NCBI GenBank assembly: GCA_021904315.1
Contig: CM038925.1
Span: 9,116,501 to 9,180,500, forward strand
Source: Sphagnum magellanicum
Lineage: Eukaryota; Streptophyta; Sphagnopsida; Sphagnales; Sphagnaceae
DNA: 64,000 nt
Reading direction: 5' to 3'
Notes under the pieces: generated by a model
Told to the model about the DNA's origin: nothing
The model's database searches: none
Seen by the model: only the letters and a program-made list of their open reading frames with translations
Shown: one piece after another, positions 1-12,200 of the stretch
Layout of the letters: each line of letters starts with the position of its first letter
Numbering within the stretch: position 1 is the stretch's first letter
Program-made: the position numbers and the translations under genes

Positions 1-1462
1 AATTTTTAATTAATTAAAGTAAAAGAAAAAAAGACTTATTTGTTAAAGCTATTGGTGCCGAGCAAGCAACAAGAAAAGTAGAGTTCTACAACAAGAATAC
101 AATGATTTGAACCAATTCCATTGGAAGAATCGTAATGACTTGAGTACTTTACAAGTTGAACATGACCAATTCACTAGAAATTATGAAAAGACGGGTGTGT
201 CAAGTGTTCAATATGAAAAGGTCATATTCGCTTTGGAACAAACATGTCATGAACAACAAAAATAGGTGGCTACTACCCTATGGAATTGGAAAACCAAACC
301 CACCAACTATGTGTGTCCAAATTTAGGAGTTGAAAGGGCAATTGGAGCTTTTGAAGTTCAATTTAATAAGCCAAGGTTCAATTTTTACTTGTTCAAATGG
401 ATAATACGTTAAAGGAGTTCAAGGAATTGATGTTTGACAACACCTTTTGAAAAATCCAGGATTGGGCATTAGGTGATAAAAACCCCAAGTGGAAGGAATG
501 GTGACAAATTATGTAAGATCTCAATAACAAAAGAGTAAATTCAAGAAAACATGGAATTTTACATGCGCTATTGAACAAACCTACCTATTGAAATTGGTAG
601 CCTACTAAACAAAATTTCTAAATTTCAAGTACCAAAGTGAAAACCCTTTAAGGTGTACGACATAAGATAAAAAGGACCTAGTCCTTATTGTAGTCCTTTT
701 TTACCTTATATTTTGGTCCCCATAAAAAATAATGAATCAAAAGTTGTTAAATATTTCAAAAGGACCATATTTTAGACCACTACAATTTTAGATTCCATCA
801 TAATCATCCATAAATGTGTTTTTACATGATTAAAAAAAGACTCTAAGTAAAAAAAACAAAAAATGGTGATGTTGTGACAAGATTTTGGTACACTTAAAAA
901 ATTTGGACCTACTTCGATTTATATACATGTTGAACTTGAAATTAATGCAAGACCCTCTTAGATATTTTCACCTGAAGTCCAAATATTTGAAGCTAATGAA
1001 CAACAAAGTGAACATGTGCTTGCAACCACTAAAATAATTAGTCCAATTTGCAAAGGCTCAAGTTTAGCAACTACACCTTTTACCATACCCATTGTCACTA
1101 ATGTTGAATTAGTTGTCACACTAGCATTAATATTTAGCGGTAAAATTGAATCATCAGTGGTAACTTCTAACATTCTACCATTCACATCACTTCAGATAGG
1201 TGTAGGGTTAGAGGTTACTATGATCACTATTCCATGCATCATAAGTTTTTGCCACACCAACAACTTTGGATGACACACATGTTTAACAAGTGTCTATGGT
1301 GGGATTCAGTGTTCAATTCACAATTATTTGCAAATTGGTCGAAGGAATTATCAACCAACAAGTTAAAAAAATCACCAATGTACCTGTTATAGAATTTTAG
1401 GTTAACATAAAAGCTTAGAGCTAGTATTTTGAGGATGAAATATAGTTTTTGAAGGGGGATAA
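1..1462 (+). pseudogene. Decayed LTR-retroelement internal region (gag-like) ending in a polypurine tract
   Basis: No intact reading frame survives. The stretch at about 50-660 is clearly related to 35,100-35,690 further along this window: both carry a translated phrase of the type LKEFxxLM, then NPKWK, then a lysine-rich segment, broken by stops and frameshifts. The part at about 1,000-1,290 matches 35,870-36,060 in the same order (for example a 'FQIGxGxxxTMI' phrase in both). At 1,451-1,462 lies a purine-rich tract GAAGGGGGATAA immediately before a TGTTACC start, the usual arrangement of polypurine tract and 3' LTR. I infer a gag or other structural polyprotein remnant on the plus strand; no protease, reverse transcriptase or integrase motif is visible, so family assignment is open. 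The 5' part lies outside the window. Confidence 0.5.
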
Positions 1463-1833
1463 TGTTACCTTTTGTGTGTGTAATGGTGATAGGTTTATTT
1501 AACATGTGGTGATAGAATTGGTGATTGTTATTAGTCATTTATTTTGAACTTTTGATTATTCATAGTAGTTAGTTGTTATTTAGTATCCTAATTTAGGGTT
1601 TTAAAATTTGAAATCAATATGTATATAGAGGAGGATGGTAGGAGAAATGAGGAACTACTAATTGTTATTCTTATTGTTTTCATACTTATGATCTTGCAAC
1701 TAGAGAAAACACATTTCATTTGAAACCTTGATTTGTACATTAAATTTTAAGTTTCTTTTGAATGTACATGTTGTTGTAATTTGAACCCATTTTTGGAAAT
1801 AACAAGTTGTGTGAATCTAGGTGGGAAATAACA
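1463..1833 (+). repeat. Candidate 3' LTR of the decayed element at 1-1,462
   Basis: Begins TGTTACC directly after the purine tract and contains a TATA-like GTATATAGAGG at about 1,621. A plausible end is the ...AATAACA at 1,833, giving about 370 bp, but another CA occurs at 1,849. There is no second copy in the window to fix the boundary, so the 3' end is a guess. Confidence 0.35.
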
Positions 1834-4800
1834 AAAATGTCATTCACAGTTTTATTTTGAAGAAAAGGATGACATGTTTGGGGGACTATGGATGGAAATG
1901 AGATTTCTTGCGCTCCTCATTCCATTATTCCATTCCATGGGATTCTATTCCCTTCTTGTGTTGTTTTTTTTTATGGCATTTTCATTTTATGGTACCTTGG
2001 GTGTGTTTTGTTCCTTAAACATAATATTTGGTGTGTGATTACAAGTACAAGGAAAGAATGTAGCTTGTGTGGGAACCAATACCTTATACTTTGTTTTCTT
2101 TATGTTTTGGATGCATTATTATCTTTGCAAGTAGATTTGATTAATTTGATTGTAGCTTTTAGTTATCTATTTTATATTCATTTTCCTTGTCCAATAACGT
2201 ACACGATAATTACAACATAATACAAGGGATAGTAGTGATGGTGGATAATGGCAATAATTTCATGAAGGTTATTGGTCCTTTGGACCAATTTGTTGCAAAA
2301 GTACTAAGGCAGGTCGGAAGGTAGTTACCTTCTTGCCTTTATTGTGAATTCTAGTTTTTCTATTGAAAAAACTTGTTTCATTGAAATGCATGGTTACCTT
2401 CCCCTTGGCAGTATGTTGCAAATATAGTTTCTATTTCCTTCATGTGGTTTTACATAGTAGCTTCCATCTAAGTTTATTCTAAGGTTATCAAGTTTGCAGT
2501 TTTACATTGGCCTTAGTAAACTCTAATTGATACACCAAGGTGTGAATAGTTGGGGTTAGTTGAAGAGTGTTCAGTAATTACAAAATTTGTCTTTGTACAT
2601 GCCTTATAGTATTTGAAACCTTGATCATGGCTTAAACACTTTCCCTCTCACCATTCTTGTTTTATACTACACCAATGACCAACAATTATTTGTGTTGCCA
2701 TATCAAGATGATGATAACATGAAGCAATGACATTAGATGTAGAAAATCATGGATATGTGATGATGCCATGCGAGGTAAAGATTGCAAGTTAGAGGAAAGA
2801 AAGATTGAACATGGGATTCCTTGATTACACAATAAAAGTATCCACAAAATAAGGAAAATGCAATTCAATATCCCCTATTTGGTCATAAAGGGGTTGAAAT
2901 TTCTTTAAAATAGTGAAAAAAATACATTAAGTTTAAATGAGGATTGAAACTTACATTAACATTAAATTTGGTGAAAATTGAGTTTCATCGTCTTTTTTCC
3001 CCTAATTTCTTTCAGCTAATCACTATTATTGCTATCTGTATGATAACTATAAATATTTTCAAACCTCGTCCATTTAATCCTAAGTTCCATAAAATTTCAT
3101 TTATCAATCACATTAACATAGGTTGAAAAGGGGTTGGGGTGATAAAAAAGAGCTAAAAAGGAGGGTCAGTTTACGAATAACCTAATATGTTAGGTTTTCC
3201 CTAGCAAAACCCTTGATGTTTTAAAAATAGGAACATAGCAAAGGTTGGATGAAGGCATGCATGGTATTCCCTAGTTGTCTATTAGTTGAGAAGCCACTAT
3301 ATGTTCAAGTGCTTTTGCCTAAGCTTGGAATTTATGGCCCAACAACTTGAAATGTGTTGCCAAGCTCAACAAGGGTTTGATTGTATGGGCAATGAATGAA
3401 GCTCACTGCCTTCAAAACCCAAAACATTATACTCTTGCAACTTCATAATTTCCTGCCACCACGACACCTTAAGAATCTTAATAAGGTGGGCTCATTTTGA
3501 GTAAATGGCCCTATGGGCCCTACGTCTCAGCTGCATGCTAACCATGAAAAACTATGGCAAGTAGAAGAGGCATATGCCATTTTCAAGAGGGCCTGTATGA
3601 TGAGATGCAATTGCACCCTACCATGGAGACTGTTCTCTCTCAAGGATGATGGTCCATTGACACTTTACTACATTTGGTTGCAATCCAACATTGCAATGTG
3701 GCAAGCCTAGACATGTAAGCCTTGCATGAGCTCTCTTTGTATGGCATGCATTTGTTCAATTTATGAATCAGTCTCTTTTCAATTTGGTAAAACGCAACAT
3801 TTGCTAATCCTGACGATGGCAACCAATATGATGGCCCCACCCTCAAGCAAGCGATGGCAAGCGCTTGTAACTTATACCTTTATATGTGCCTTTCTCTTGA
3901 CATAGTCACAAACTATTTGGGGTAACAACCCTGTTTCCTAGTTTGCCAACATCCTACCCAAGGTCATTGTGAGGATGTAGTTACATTGGTTATGGTGCAT
4001 TCACACTTGATGTTAAACCTAAATGTAGGTGACATCCTAGGTGACACCCAATGTTAAATGGGTGATAGCTTAATGTTAAGTGAATGTTAATTTAACATCA
4101 AATCTTCCTGATAAGTAAGTTTAAGTCTTAATTGACTAGTATGGTGATAAGGGACTTAACACTAGAGTCACTAACACCAAGTGTGAAGGCACCTTCAGTG
4201 TTGTATGGTAGTTGAATTGCAACTAGAACAAGGTAGAAGCCCAACAACAATCACGTCAGGGGCCTCCAACTGCCTACAACAATCAGGGCTAGACTTAAGC
4301 AATGGCATTTCAGCGTCCCATAACTTTATAATTCATACTTACTCTTATGTCTATGCACCTACTGCAGGATGCACCATCTGATTCATTCGCGAAGGGGACT
4401 GGGTTGATGGGGGGTGAGGAGATGCTAAAATCCTATATTTGGGTATGGTACACAATTTTCAATAGTTTTCATAGATTAACCTAATTCTATTCCATTACAC
4501 ATTTTTAACAAGTGCAATACGAAAGGAGATTTAATATTTGGTATGAGAATGGTCCTTAAACTTTAAAGGTTTTTTAAACCCACGTCTCCTCCTTAAAATT
4601 GTTTTTGCAAGAAAAATAATTGTGAAGATCAACTTCAAAGTTTCTTCAACACAAAGTTGAATGCACGAACATTTACATGTGAAATCATGCACAACTACTT
4701 TTCAAAGAAGAATAAAAGCTCCAACCCCGGCCCTCCCCCAGGAACCCCAACTGAAAATAAAAAGAAAAAGACTTTACTACTACCCAATAAACAAGCTTTG

Positions 4801-7205
4801 ATGTTGAGTAACTTTGGATACAATTTGCTATCCAAATCATAGTAAAAGAGAAGAAAATCAATTTATTTGTTTAAGAAAAAACCCAAGCTAAACAACCAGG
4901 CATTAGATTTAAAGGTCCAACTGGTCAGTTGGTTCACCGTTTCCAATTCTAGGTGAGGCAAGGGAAAGAAACAGTACCTATTTGTTTGCATGTGCACAAG
5001 CAACCCAATGATTAAAATTCCAACATGTAGAAATCTAACTCACCTTCTTTTAAATAAAATGGGTATACTTGTCATTACCCTGCTTGAAGACACATTATCC
5101 GACCCTAGGTATATATATATATATATAAGCCGGGTAGAGTAAATTAAAAAATTACATTTTATTTACTATTGAGGTAGGGTAATAAGCCAAGTTAATTAGA
5201 AAAATATACCAACTGGGTAGGGTATATATTTACCCAATTATTCACCCACAGGTATATCCAGGTAAAATATTTACAGCCTGCCCAACACTGGAAAAGACCT
5301 TGCAAACATTTGAAGCTTTGGCACACATTAGCACTAAGTCCAATCCAATTGAAAGCTAGTGGTGGATAAGGTAGTTGGAATCTCCACATGCATGATGAAA
5401 GTTTCTCCCCCCTTGCAATGCCACTTGATTACCATGGTGGAAGTAAAATGAACCTAAACTTTTTGCAAACAATGTCACTTGTTGATAATAAAGATTGTGT
5501 TATTGGATGGATTATGGTCATGTGAAGTATCTGATTTCTAATGTTTACTTCATATGTTCTGCCAAGAGTTTTGTTCATTTAATTATTTGAAAAGAAAAGC
5601 TTTACAATAATTGGTTTTGGTATATAAGTGCTATACTTAAATTCTATTACACTTTTGGTGCATTAAAATTTCATTCTTAAGTGGCTGCATAATGCATTCA
5701 TTTAGAGGTGATAATAGATAAAGTGTAAACTATGCACCTTCAATGGTTTTATGTGTCATTGCTTGAGTGCAAGCTGCAGGCTTGGTTATCAATTTTGCTT
5801 TGGTAAATGTAGCCCATTATCATCTCCATTCTATTTTTAAAAATTAGCATACATTCTATTGTGTTGTGAAATTTTGATCATCCATTATGATGAGTTGTTT
5901 CAAGATCTTGAACTATCACAAAAGATAAGAAAAGTAAGCTGCACCCTTCCACCCAACTTGGTTATGTAGCCCACTAAAATGTATGTTACAAATACTCAAA
6001 TCCTTCACAAGGCCATGATCCATTTTCTAATATGGTTTCTCCTTTCAATGAACAGATCTTTTGCAAATAAAAGTCTGGAGGCCTGGCAATTCTGTTTCGC
6101 AACATAAGGGCTTAAAATTTGCAGTGCAGATACAGAGGTTTTTTGAATACTCTGTGTCCCCTCAGCCTCACTGTGACCTCCTTCAAGGGCTTTACTGGGT
6201 GCAAAGCCATGGGCCCATGTCCAGCAATGGATGAAAACTCACAAAATTCGGGACATGGGGATGAAGAAGCGTGAGATCCCACAGGAAAGGGATGAAGAAG
6301 TATACATCCCATCCACCCAATCCCTAATTAGTGTAGTTTTTTGTGGCCTAAGGCTTTGTTATGGGACCTAGGACCCACCTCTGCACCATCCATTCAAGCC
6401 TGTTATGGCTCAATTATGAATGAAGCGCAACTGATCTCCAAGGTTCCACAGCAGCCTATCTGGTAAGCCCTCCTACTTCCACCTCAAACTGCCTAGGTGA
6501 CTACTCATGTAAGTGGGTAAATATCATAGGTAAGTAGATAAGGAATTCAAGTGGTTACTATGTAGGTAAAGTATGTAGGCAAAGCACTTGGTGGCTACTA
6601 GGTAGGTAGATACATGTGGATGGGCTAATAAATAAATAGTCACAGTGGTTAGCTATGGGACAGCAATGGTACAGTGAAAAAGTGTTTCCTATCCACCATT
6701 CATCCTGTGTGGTCTGGTGGTGTGCACTGGTTCACTGTGTTCCTTACCGTGGGCTGTCTTGGGTTGAATGTTTACTAGCCTGCCCAAAGAACTGGCTTAT
6801 GATTTGAGTCCCAAAATTTTCATCAAATCAAAGAAAGACATCTAAGATATCCTCACTGCAGCCTTCCCGATTAAAAAATACGCTGAGAAGGGCTTCATTA
6901 ACGTCCGTCTCTGGCATTTGATGGGCTCCATATTTCTCCTATCAGCCTCCCAAAAATGTGTTGTATAAGTGCCCTTAGGAGCCTGGAGAAAGTATAGTTT
7001 ATGGAACAGAGTAGATTTGTTGACAAATTTTTTGAAGCTCCACAGCTCCTTTCAGATGTTCGTAACTACTTCTTCATTTGTCTTAAAAATGAACATTTGC
7101 ACTGCAAGGACGTTTCAACTTTCTACTCTGTTTATTTATTAATTATATCAGGGCCAGAGGGAACCACACTAGTTCCTTCACTTTCTTCTTGAGTGGGGCC
7201 TCTTA
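1834..7205. other. Intergenic stretch without a recognisable gene
   Basis: Short open frames here have no recognisable domain and look like chance. Visible structure: a (TA)n run at about 5,110-5,127; degenerate GTAGGTA/TACCTA-type phrases at about 6,480-6,620; and a less AT-rich patch from about 6,060 to 7,200 that may be low-copy sequence. Nothing else is supported. Confidence 0.6.
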
Positions 7206-7554
7206 GTGCATCTCCAGTGGCGCTCAATATGTGATCCCGCAGAGTAAATTTGGATGAAGAAAAGTCACACAATGCCGGTTTGGCTCAGCAAATTTGATCT
7301 TTTGTGGTAGCTGGTAAATGGCCCAGCAACGGCGTGCAACTGCAGTGTAATAAATACGATCTGAGCGCTGGTCAATGTTTCTGATTGGCCCATCATAATG
7401 ATTGGTCCAGGTGGTTTGCTATTAGTAGTCCCCCACCTATTTGCTGTCCCAGTTTCAGTTTTATGGGTGGGGTTGCAAATAAATAAATAACTAAACTTGG
7501 ATGTGAAAAATATTTTTGCAGAGGGTCACATACTGAGCACCTTTGGAGAGGCTC
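7206..7554. mobile_element. MITE, PIF/Harbinger type, with TTA target-site duplication
   Basis: The left end reads GTGCATCTCCAGTGGCGCTC and the reverse complement of the right end reads GAGCCTCTCCAAAGGTGCTC; over 28 bases the two ends agree at 22. Each end is flanked by TTA (7,203-7,205 and 7,555-7,557), the target duplication typical of PIF/Harbinger MITEs, and the GxGCxTCTCCA terminus resembles known plant Tourist-like ends. At 349 bp with no coding capacity it is a classic miniature element. It would have been mobilised by a transposase encoded elsewhere. Confidence 0.75.
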
Positions 7555-7680
7555 TTAGAGGTTACAATATACGACCCTGGAAATGTTAAATTTGAACTTA
7601 GAGACTCTGAACTTGTCTAAGGACAGGGTGTTTATATGTATAGTAGCAACTCAAAAACATTTGTGGTTTTTACAAGGACT

Positions 7681-8251
7681 AGTGTGGCCTGTGCCATTGG
7701 CCCAAATGTGAACTTGCTATGATGTATGGTGGACACAAAATATGACATTATTTTGCAAGGTATACTTATATCCCATTGCAAGATCTTTGCAACAATGCCA
7801 AAGGCATATCACAATTCCTTCTACTTGAATTGAATGGTAGACATTCAAGTGTTCGAATGTCCAAAACTGATTTTTACTTCCAAAACTTGGTTTTTTGGAA
7901 TTTATTTGAATTTTCAGTGGCAGAAATCACTTAAAAATCAATATCTCCCACATTCTGAATTCAAAACTTACCAAATAAATTACATTAAATCCTGCTCATC
8001 AAGATCTTTCCAACCACACCAAAGGCACATTCCAATTCCTCCGAAATTTTCAGCTATGGCTTAATTAAATTAGTGAAGAAATCATTCAATATTCAAGAAC
8101 GTTTGCATCATAAGTCCAAACGTCATGGAACCAAGCACATGCACCCCTCCTCATTGAGAGCTTTCCAAAGACACCAAGAACACAATCTGAAGCATACCAA
8201 TTCAATGGATCTCATACCTACAAAACAAAACAAACTACCTTCTTCCTTCAT
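7681..8251. repeat. Dispersed repeat family B, copy 1
   Basis: Starts near AGTGTGGCCTGTGCCATTGG and ends with an AAAACAAAACAAACTACC stretch followed by CTTCAT. The same ordered set of phrases (CCCAAATGTGAAC; a TTTGAATTTTCAG block; CAAGATCTTTCCAA; CATGCACCCCTCCTC; GAGAGCTTTCCAA) recurs at 25,969-27,345, and more divergently at 53,161-53,590 and 53,602-54,028. It has no terminal inverted repeat or coding frame that I can see, so it is an unclassified non-autonomous repeat. Confidence 0.75.
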
Positions 8252-9092
8252 ACCAGTGGACCAGTGGACATGCTGGTTCACCTAAAGCAAGGGGTGCACA
8301 CCCACTTTGGCCCAAGTGTTAGTGTATGCGTAGATTTTCCACGTTCCAGTAATAATGTAAGTTTTAAACCTTGAGTCATACCTGGAAGGAACTCCAACTC
8401 ATCATCAGCATGTACACTCACACGATGATCACGTTTCTAGGGTGAATGACTAGCTGCAAGTGGAAGACTAGGACCCGCAGCACAGCTACAGTCATCAACA
8501 CCACAGCCAATTATTTACATCACATGTACGGCCTTCTTACTCACTTGAAGAGCTGTGAGTGGCTACTGCACCTGGTGACCACATGGGCTCGGTATGTGCT
8601 CTAGAATCTGCAAAGGTGTTGTGGGTCTTATCTTTATTACGCCATTAAGTTTCTCATGTCAGTGTCAATTTAACACGTCACTAAAGACAATAAGGAATCC
8701 ACATTTTCCAGTTCCCCACTTTCCAGTGATTGATTCGTAAACATGACAAGGCTGAAGCCTGGAACAGTAGTAAGTACCCTTGTAAGAAATAGTACTTTAT
8801 GTGGTAGGTGAGCATGTCAATTTTGGGAAGCTGCTCATGAATCTGCTTAAAAAGTGGCGGACGTTTCTGGCTATTTGAGTGTCAGTCTCCAGAGCATGAG
8901 TGTACCCTAAAGGCATCTTTCTGGGTGAAGATTGGAGGACGTCAGCTTCCATCTTAGTGGATTTGAAAATCATATCAACGATCTGGAGTTGAGCAACGTT
9001 GGGCCCAGTAACTCACAATGTCCCTCTTCCTTTTGATGTTGTCAGCACACTTTCAGGTAAATTCAGTTCCAGGATTGTTTTGCATTGTCCAG

Positions 9093-9263
9093 ACAAACCT
9101 TGTGAGCAACGCAAGAAGAGTTCTTGAAAGATGTAGCTCAGCATACACAGATTTTGTGGACAAAGCCAGGAAAGCCAAAAGACTAAATCCGGCGACATTA
9201 GAAGAAGATGATCTGCGCAGACACTTTTTTGAAGTAATGACATACAAAACTGATGAACTTTAG
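9093..9263 (+). pseudogene. Exon-like coding fragment, product not recognised
   Basis: A 56-codon frame opens directly after a good splice acceptor (TTGCATTGTCCAG, ending at 9,092) and runs to a TAG at 9,261-9,263. The peptide is soluble and charged, with helical character: it contains an ARRVLERCSSAYTDFVDKA segment, then KAKRLNP, then LEEDDLRRHFFEV. Its composition and lower AT content than the surroundings are unlike the chance frames nearby. I do not recognise the family. No donor site or neighbouring exon could be joined convincingly, so it may be the last exon of an unseen gene or a captured exon. The terminal KTDEL resembles an ER-retention signal only superficially; I would not read function from it. 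Confidence 0.35.
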
Positions 9264-12200
9264 AGGCAATAAAACATGATTTTGTTCAGTGAATTGCTCT
9301 GCACAGAATCACACGGACTGTCCTACTAGGTTTATATGGCATGAGCACTCTAGTACCTAGTCTGATTAGGCACTAATTAGGTTTTTGAAATTGTTGAAAA
9401 ATCAAACAAATATTTGCTTGTCACATCAAAAATCTGAAAAATGGTAGAGGGAAGTGATGAACTTCGAACTATGATCTTTAAATTTTTTGAAAGGTAAATA
9501 AAAGTAAAACAAGTCCTCTCATAATTAGTCATTGGACATCACTTATGGTTTGTTGTCACGAATTTGTGCATACTATTTGATAGGTGTTGTTAACTTTGGT
9601 ATTGTGCCACACATCATATGTTGTGTTTTCAATCCAATGATGATTAGTTAAGAGAAGATTGTTTGGATTGGACAAGTCCTCCTTTAATTAAAAACCAGAC
9701 ATCACTTATGACTGTCCTTACCACTTTTATCATCACTGCTTAATCATAAATTTTCGAGAAAATAAAATGTTAAGTTGTAAGAAAAATTACTTTTAGTATC
9801 AAACTTAAATGACCCAAAACAAAATTAGACACCTTGTTGCCAAATCAGGCTTAAGTAACAGGTAATCCAATAGTTCATCAAGTGACCACCCTGCTCTTTG
9901 ATTTGAACAAGACTTAGTGGAAAAACCATCATGTTGCTTTTTCTTTACTCCCCAGCTAGTTGGATTTTCCACACATATTTGGAAGGGCTTTGAGTTAATG
10001 TTTGGAACATAATACACCTATTTTTGAATTTGGTACCAGTCAAGTCATCACATGTTGGAAAGCTTAATAACTGTACTTGTTTTGAATCCAATCATCCATC
10101 CCATGTCCTTTAATTTATTGGCCTTGCCTACCAAGGCAAGGATATTGTGTTTAGATTCATTATAGAGTATAGTAGCTTAAGGGATTTTGGCCCTTAGGTA
10201 GTAGGTCTATTTTCATATGAGGATTTTTTAAAGATGACATTTTTGGCTTGTGTTGAAACTTAAGATTAGTTATAGAGTTATGATATCTTGAAGGATTTTG
10301 GTTTCTTTTAGAGGATTTTTTTGAAGATTTATATTTTTGAATGGAGAAATTTTTAGATTTTCATCATACTTCTTTTGCTTGAGGTTTAAAAAAGTATTGC
10401 GAATTAACATGGGTTATTGGTGTAATTTCAATTGTATTAACAATTTTTTTTTGGTGTAATTGGATAATTCCTTGCCTTTGGATCAAATTGGTTACTTGGC
10501 CATCAAGATTGTAACTGGTGTACCTGAAGTTATTCTTATTATAGGATCCCTCAATAGAGTTATTATGTGGAAGTGTTGGAGGGGGTCAATCCACACTTAC
10601 TCATTTATAGTTTACATATTTTTATATTACTTCTTTTTATTGCAATTTTTATGAATGCATTTCTCAATGATTTGTAAACAAGGTATATCAATTCCTTTAT
10701 GAGCCTAAATTATTATAATTAGCACATATGTTTATAGTATTACAAGAATTATTACATGAAGATTCAATTGACATAGAAATTTTTATTGAATAAATCCATC
10801 ACATAATATATGAAATATTTCGAATATTTCATTTAAAATTTTTTTTTAGAGAGATGATAGATTATGGGAGTGTGTGACTTGAATTACTTATTGAACTGTG
10901 TAAATATCTCAATACTTTTTAATGCAAATGGCAAACCCCTTGTGACACACCCCTTGTTCCATTTAATGCTAGTATAATCAAAGTTTGTCATTCATAAATG
11001 TCTTTTCACTCTACAAGCAACTACCTCCTTTGTGAGGCCAATATAGGAAAAGTATTGCAATTGCTGAATTTTCACCCCAAGACTTGGAACCCCTTTAGGT
11101 TAGTCCAACTACAAATTCAATTCATAACCTCCACTACCTACTAGGCCATGCCAAATGGCTTTTAACCATCAATAACACATGTCCACAGTAACACACTTGA
11201 AAACCAATTTTCTTAAGGCAAAATGAAAATGATGCATTTAGAATTCCATATTTTGAGTGAAATTGCAATTGCATTATATTGTCAGCCTTCTACATTACAT
11301 TCCCCACATTAGAAAGTGGCCTTAATTTGAAAGTTGCAAGCAAATGAACTTGTTGGTCCACCCAAGTTTCCTTTATAGATTAGGGAGAAAAAAAAATTTC
11401 TCACTATAATTAATGTCCAATTTGTAGCATGGATGTGGGTTCCTTGCTCTTTTGAAGTGGAATGGAAATTTTGTGAAAAATATTTGACAAAAAAAAAATT
11501 GTATGTTTTCCATGTGTATATACATAAGATTGAAATGAAAAAAAATTCATAAACAACAATTGAATGAGTTCAAATGACCAAACTAATAATAAATCAGTAA
11601 ATTTTTAGAAACTTTCCTCTTTAAAATGAAACAATTCAATAGCGTGAACAATTTTTATTTAGATGATAAAAAATGTTAGAGGATGTCTTTGGTTCACCTT
11701 AAACTATTCAAATTAGTATATTGAGAATTTGATAAATTTATAAAATTTATTCTTGTTATCATAAAATTAGAATAGAATATCATATTGAATATCAATAACT
11801 ACTAGAAAATTAGACTTGGACAAATATTTAAGGAAAATTGAGTACTTTTAAATATGTTTTGCATCCTACATGTATAATTCTTGCCAATAATTTTATTTAA
11901 ACAATTGGTGTTAAATATCAAGATATGTTTTATTACATTAGCCATATGGAAGTTATAATGTTTGTGATATGGTGCAAAAATTTCTAATTGAGAACACAAT
12001 TGACGACACATGTGCAACTTGTTCTTCAAACCTAATAAATAGTTATTTAAAATTAGCTGTGTTTATTGAAAGGGTGCTTATGATGTTCATGATGCCAATA
12101 TGTACACCTAACAAATTTGGTTATTGAGTCAAATCTTTAAAATGTTCTATCTTGCAAGAAGACAATCCTTGCTATGAAATTTTCAATACAATAAGGACAA

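Noticed and set aside
9243-9263. C-terminal KTDEL as an ER-retention signal
   Set aside because: No signal peptide or upstream exon supports a secretory protein; a short terminal match on a fragment is weak evidence.
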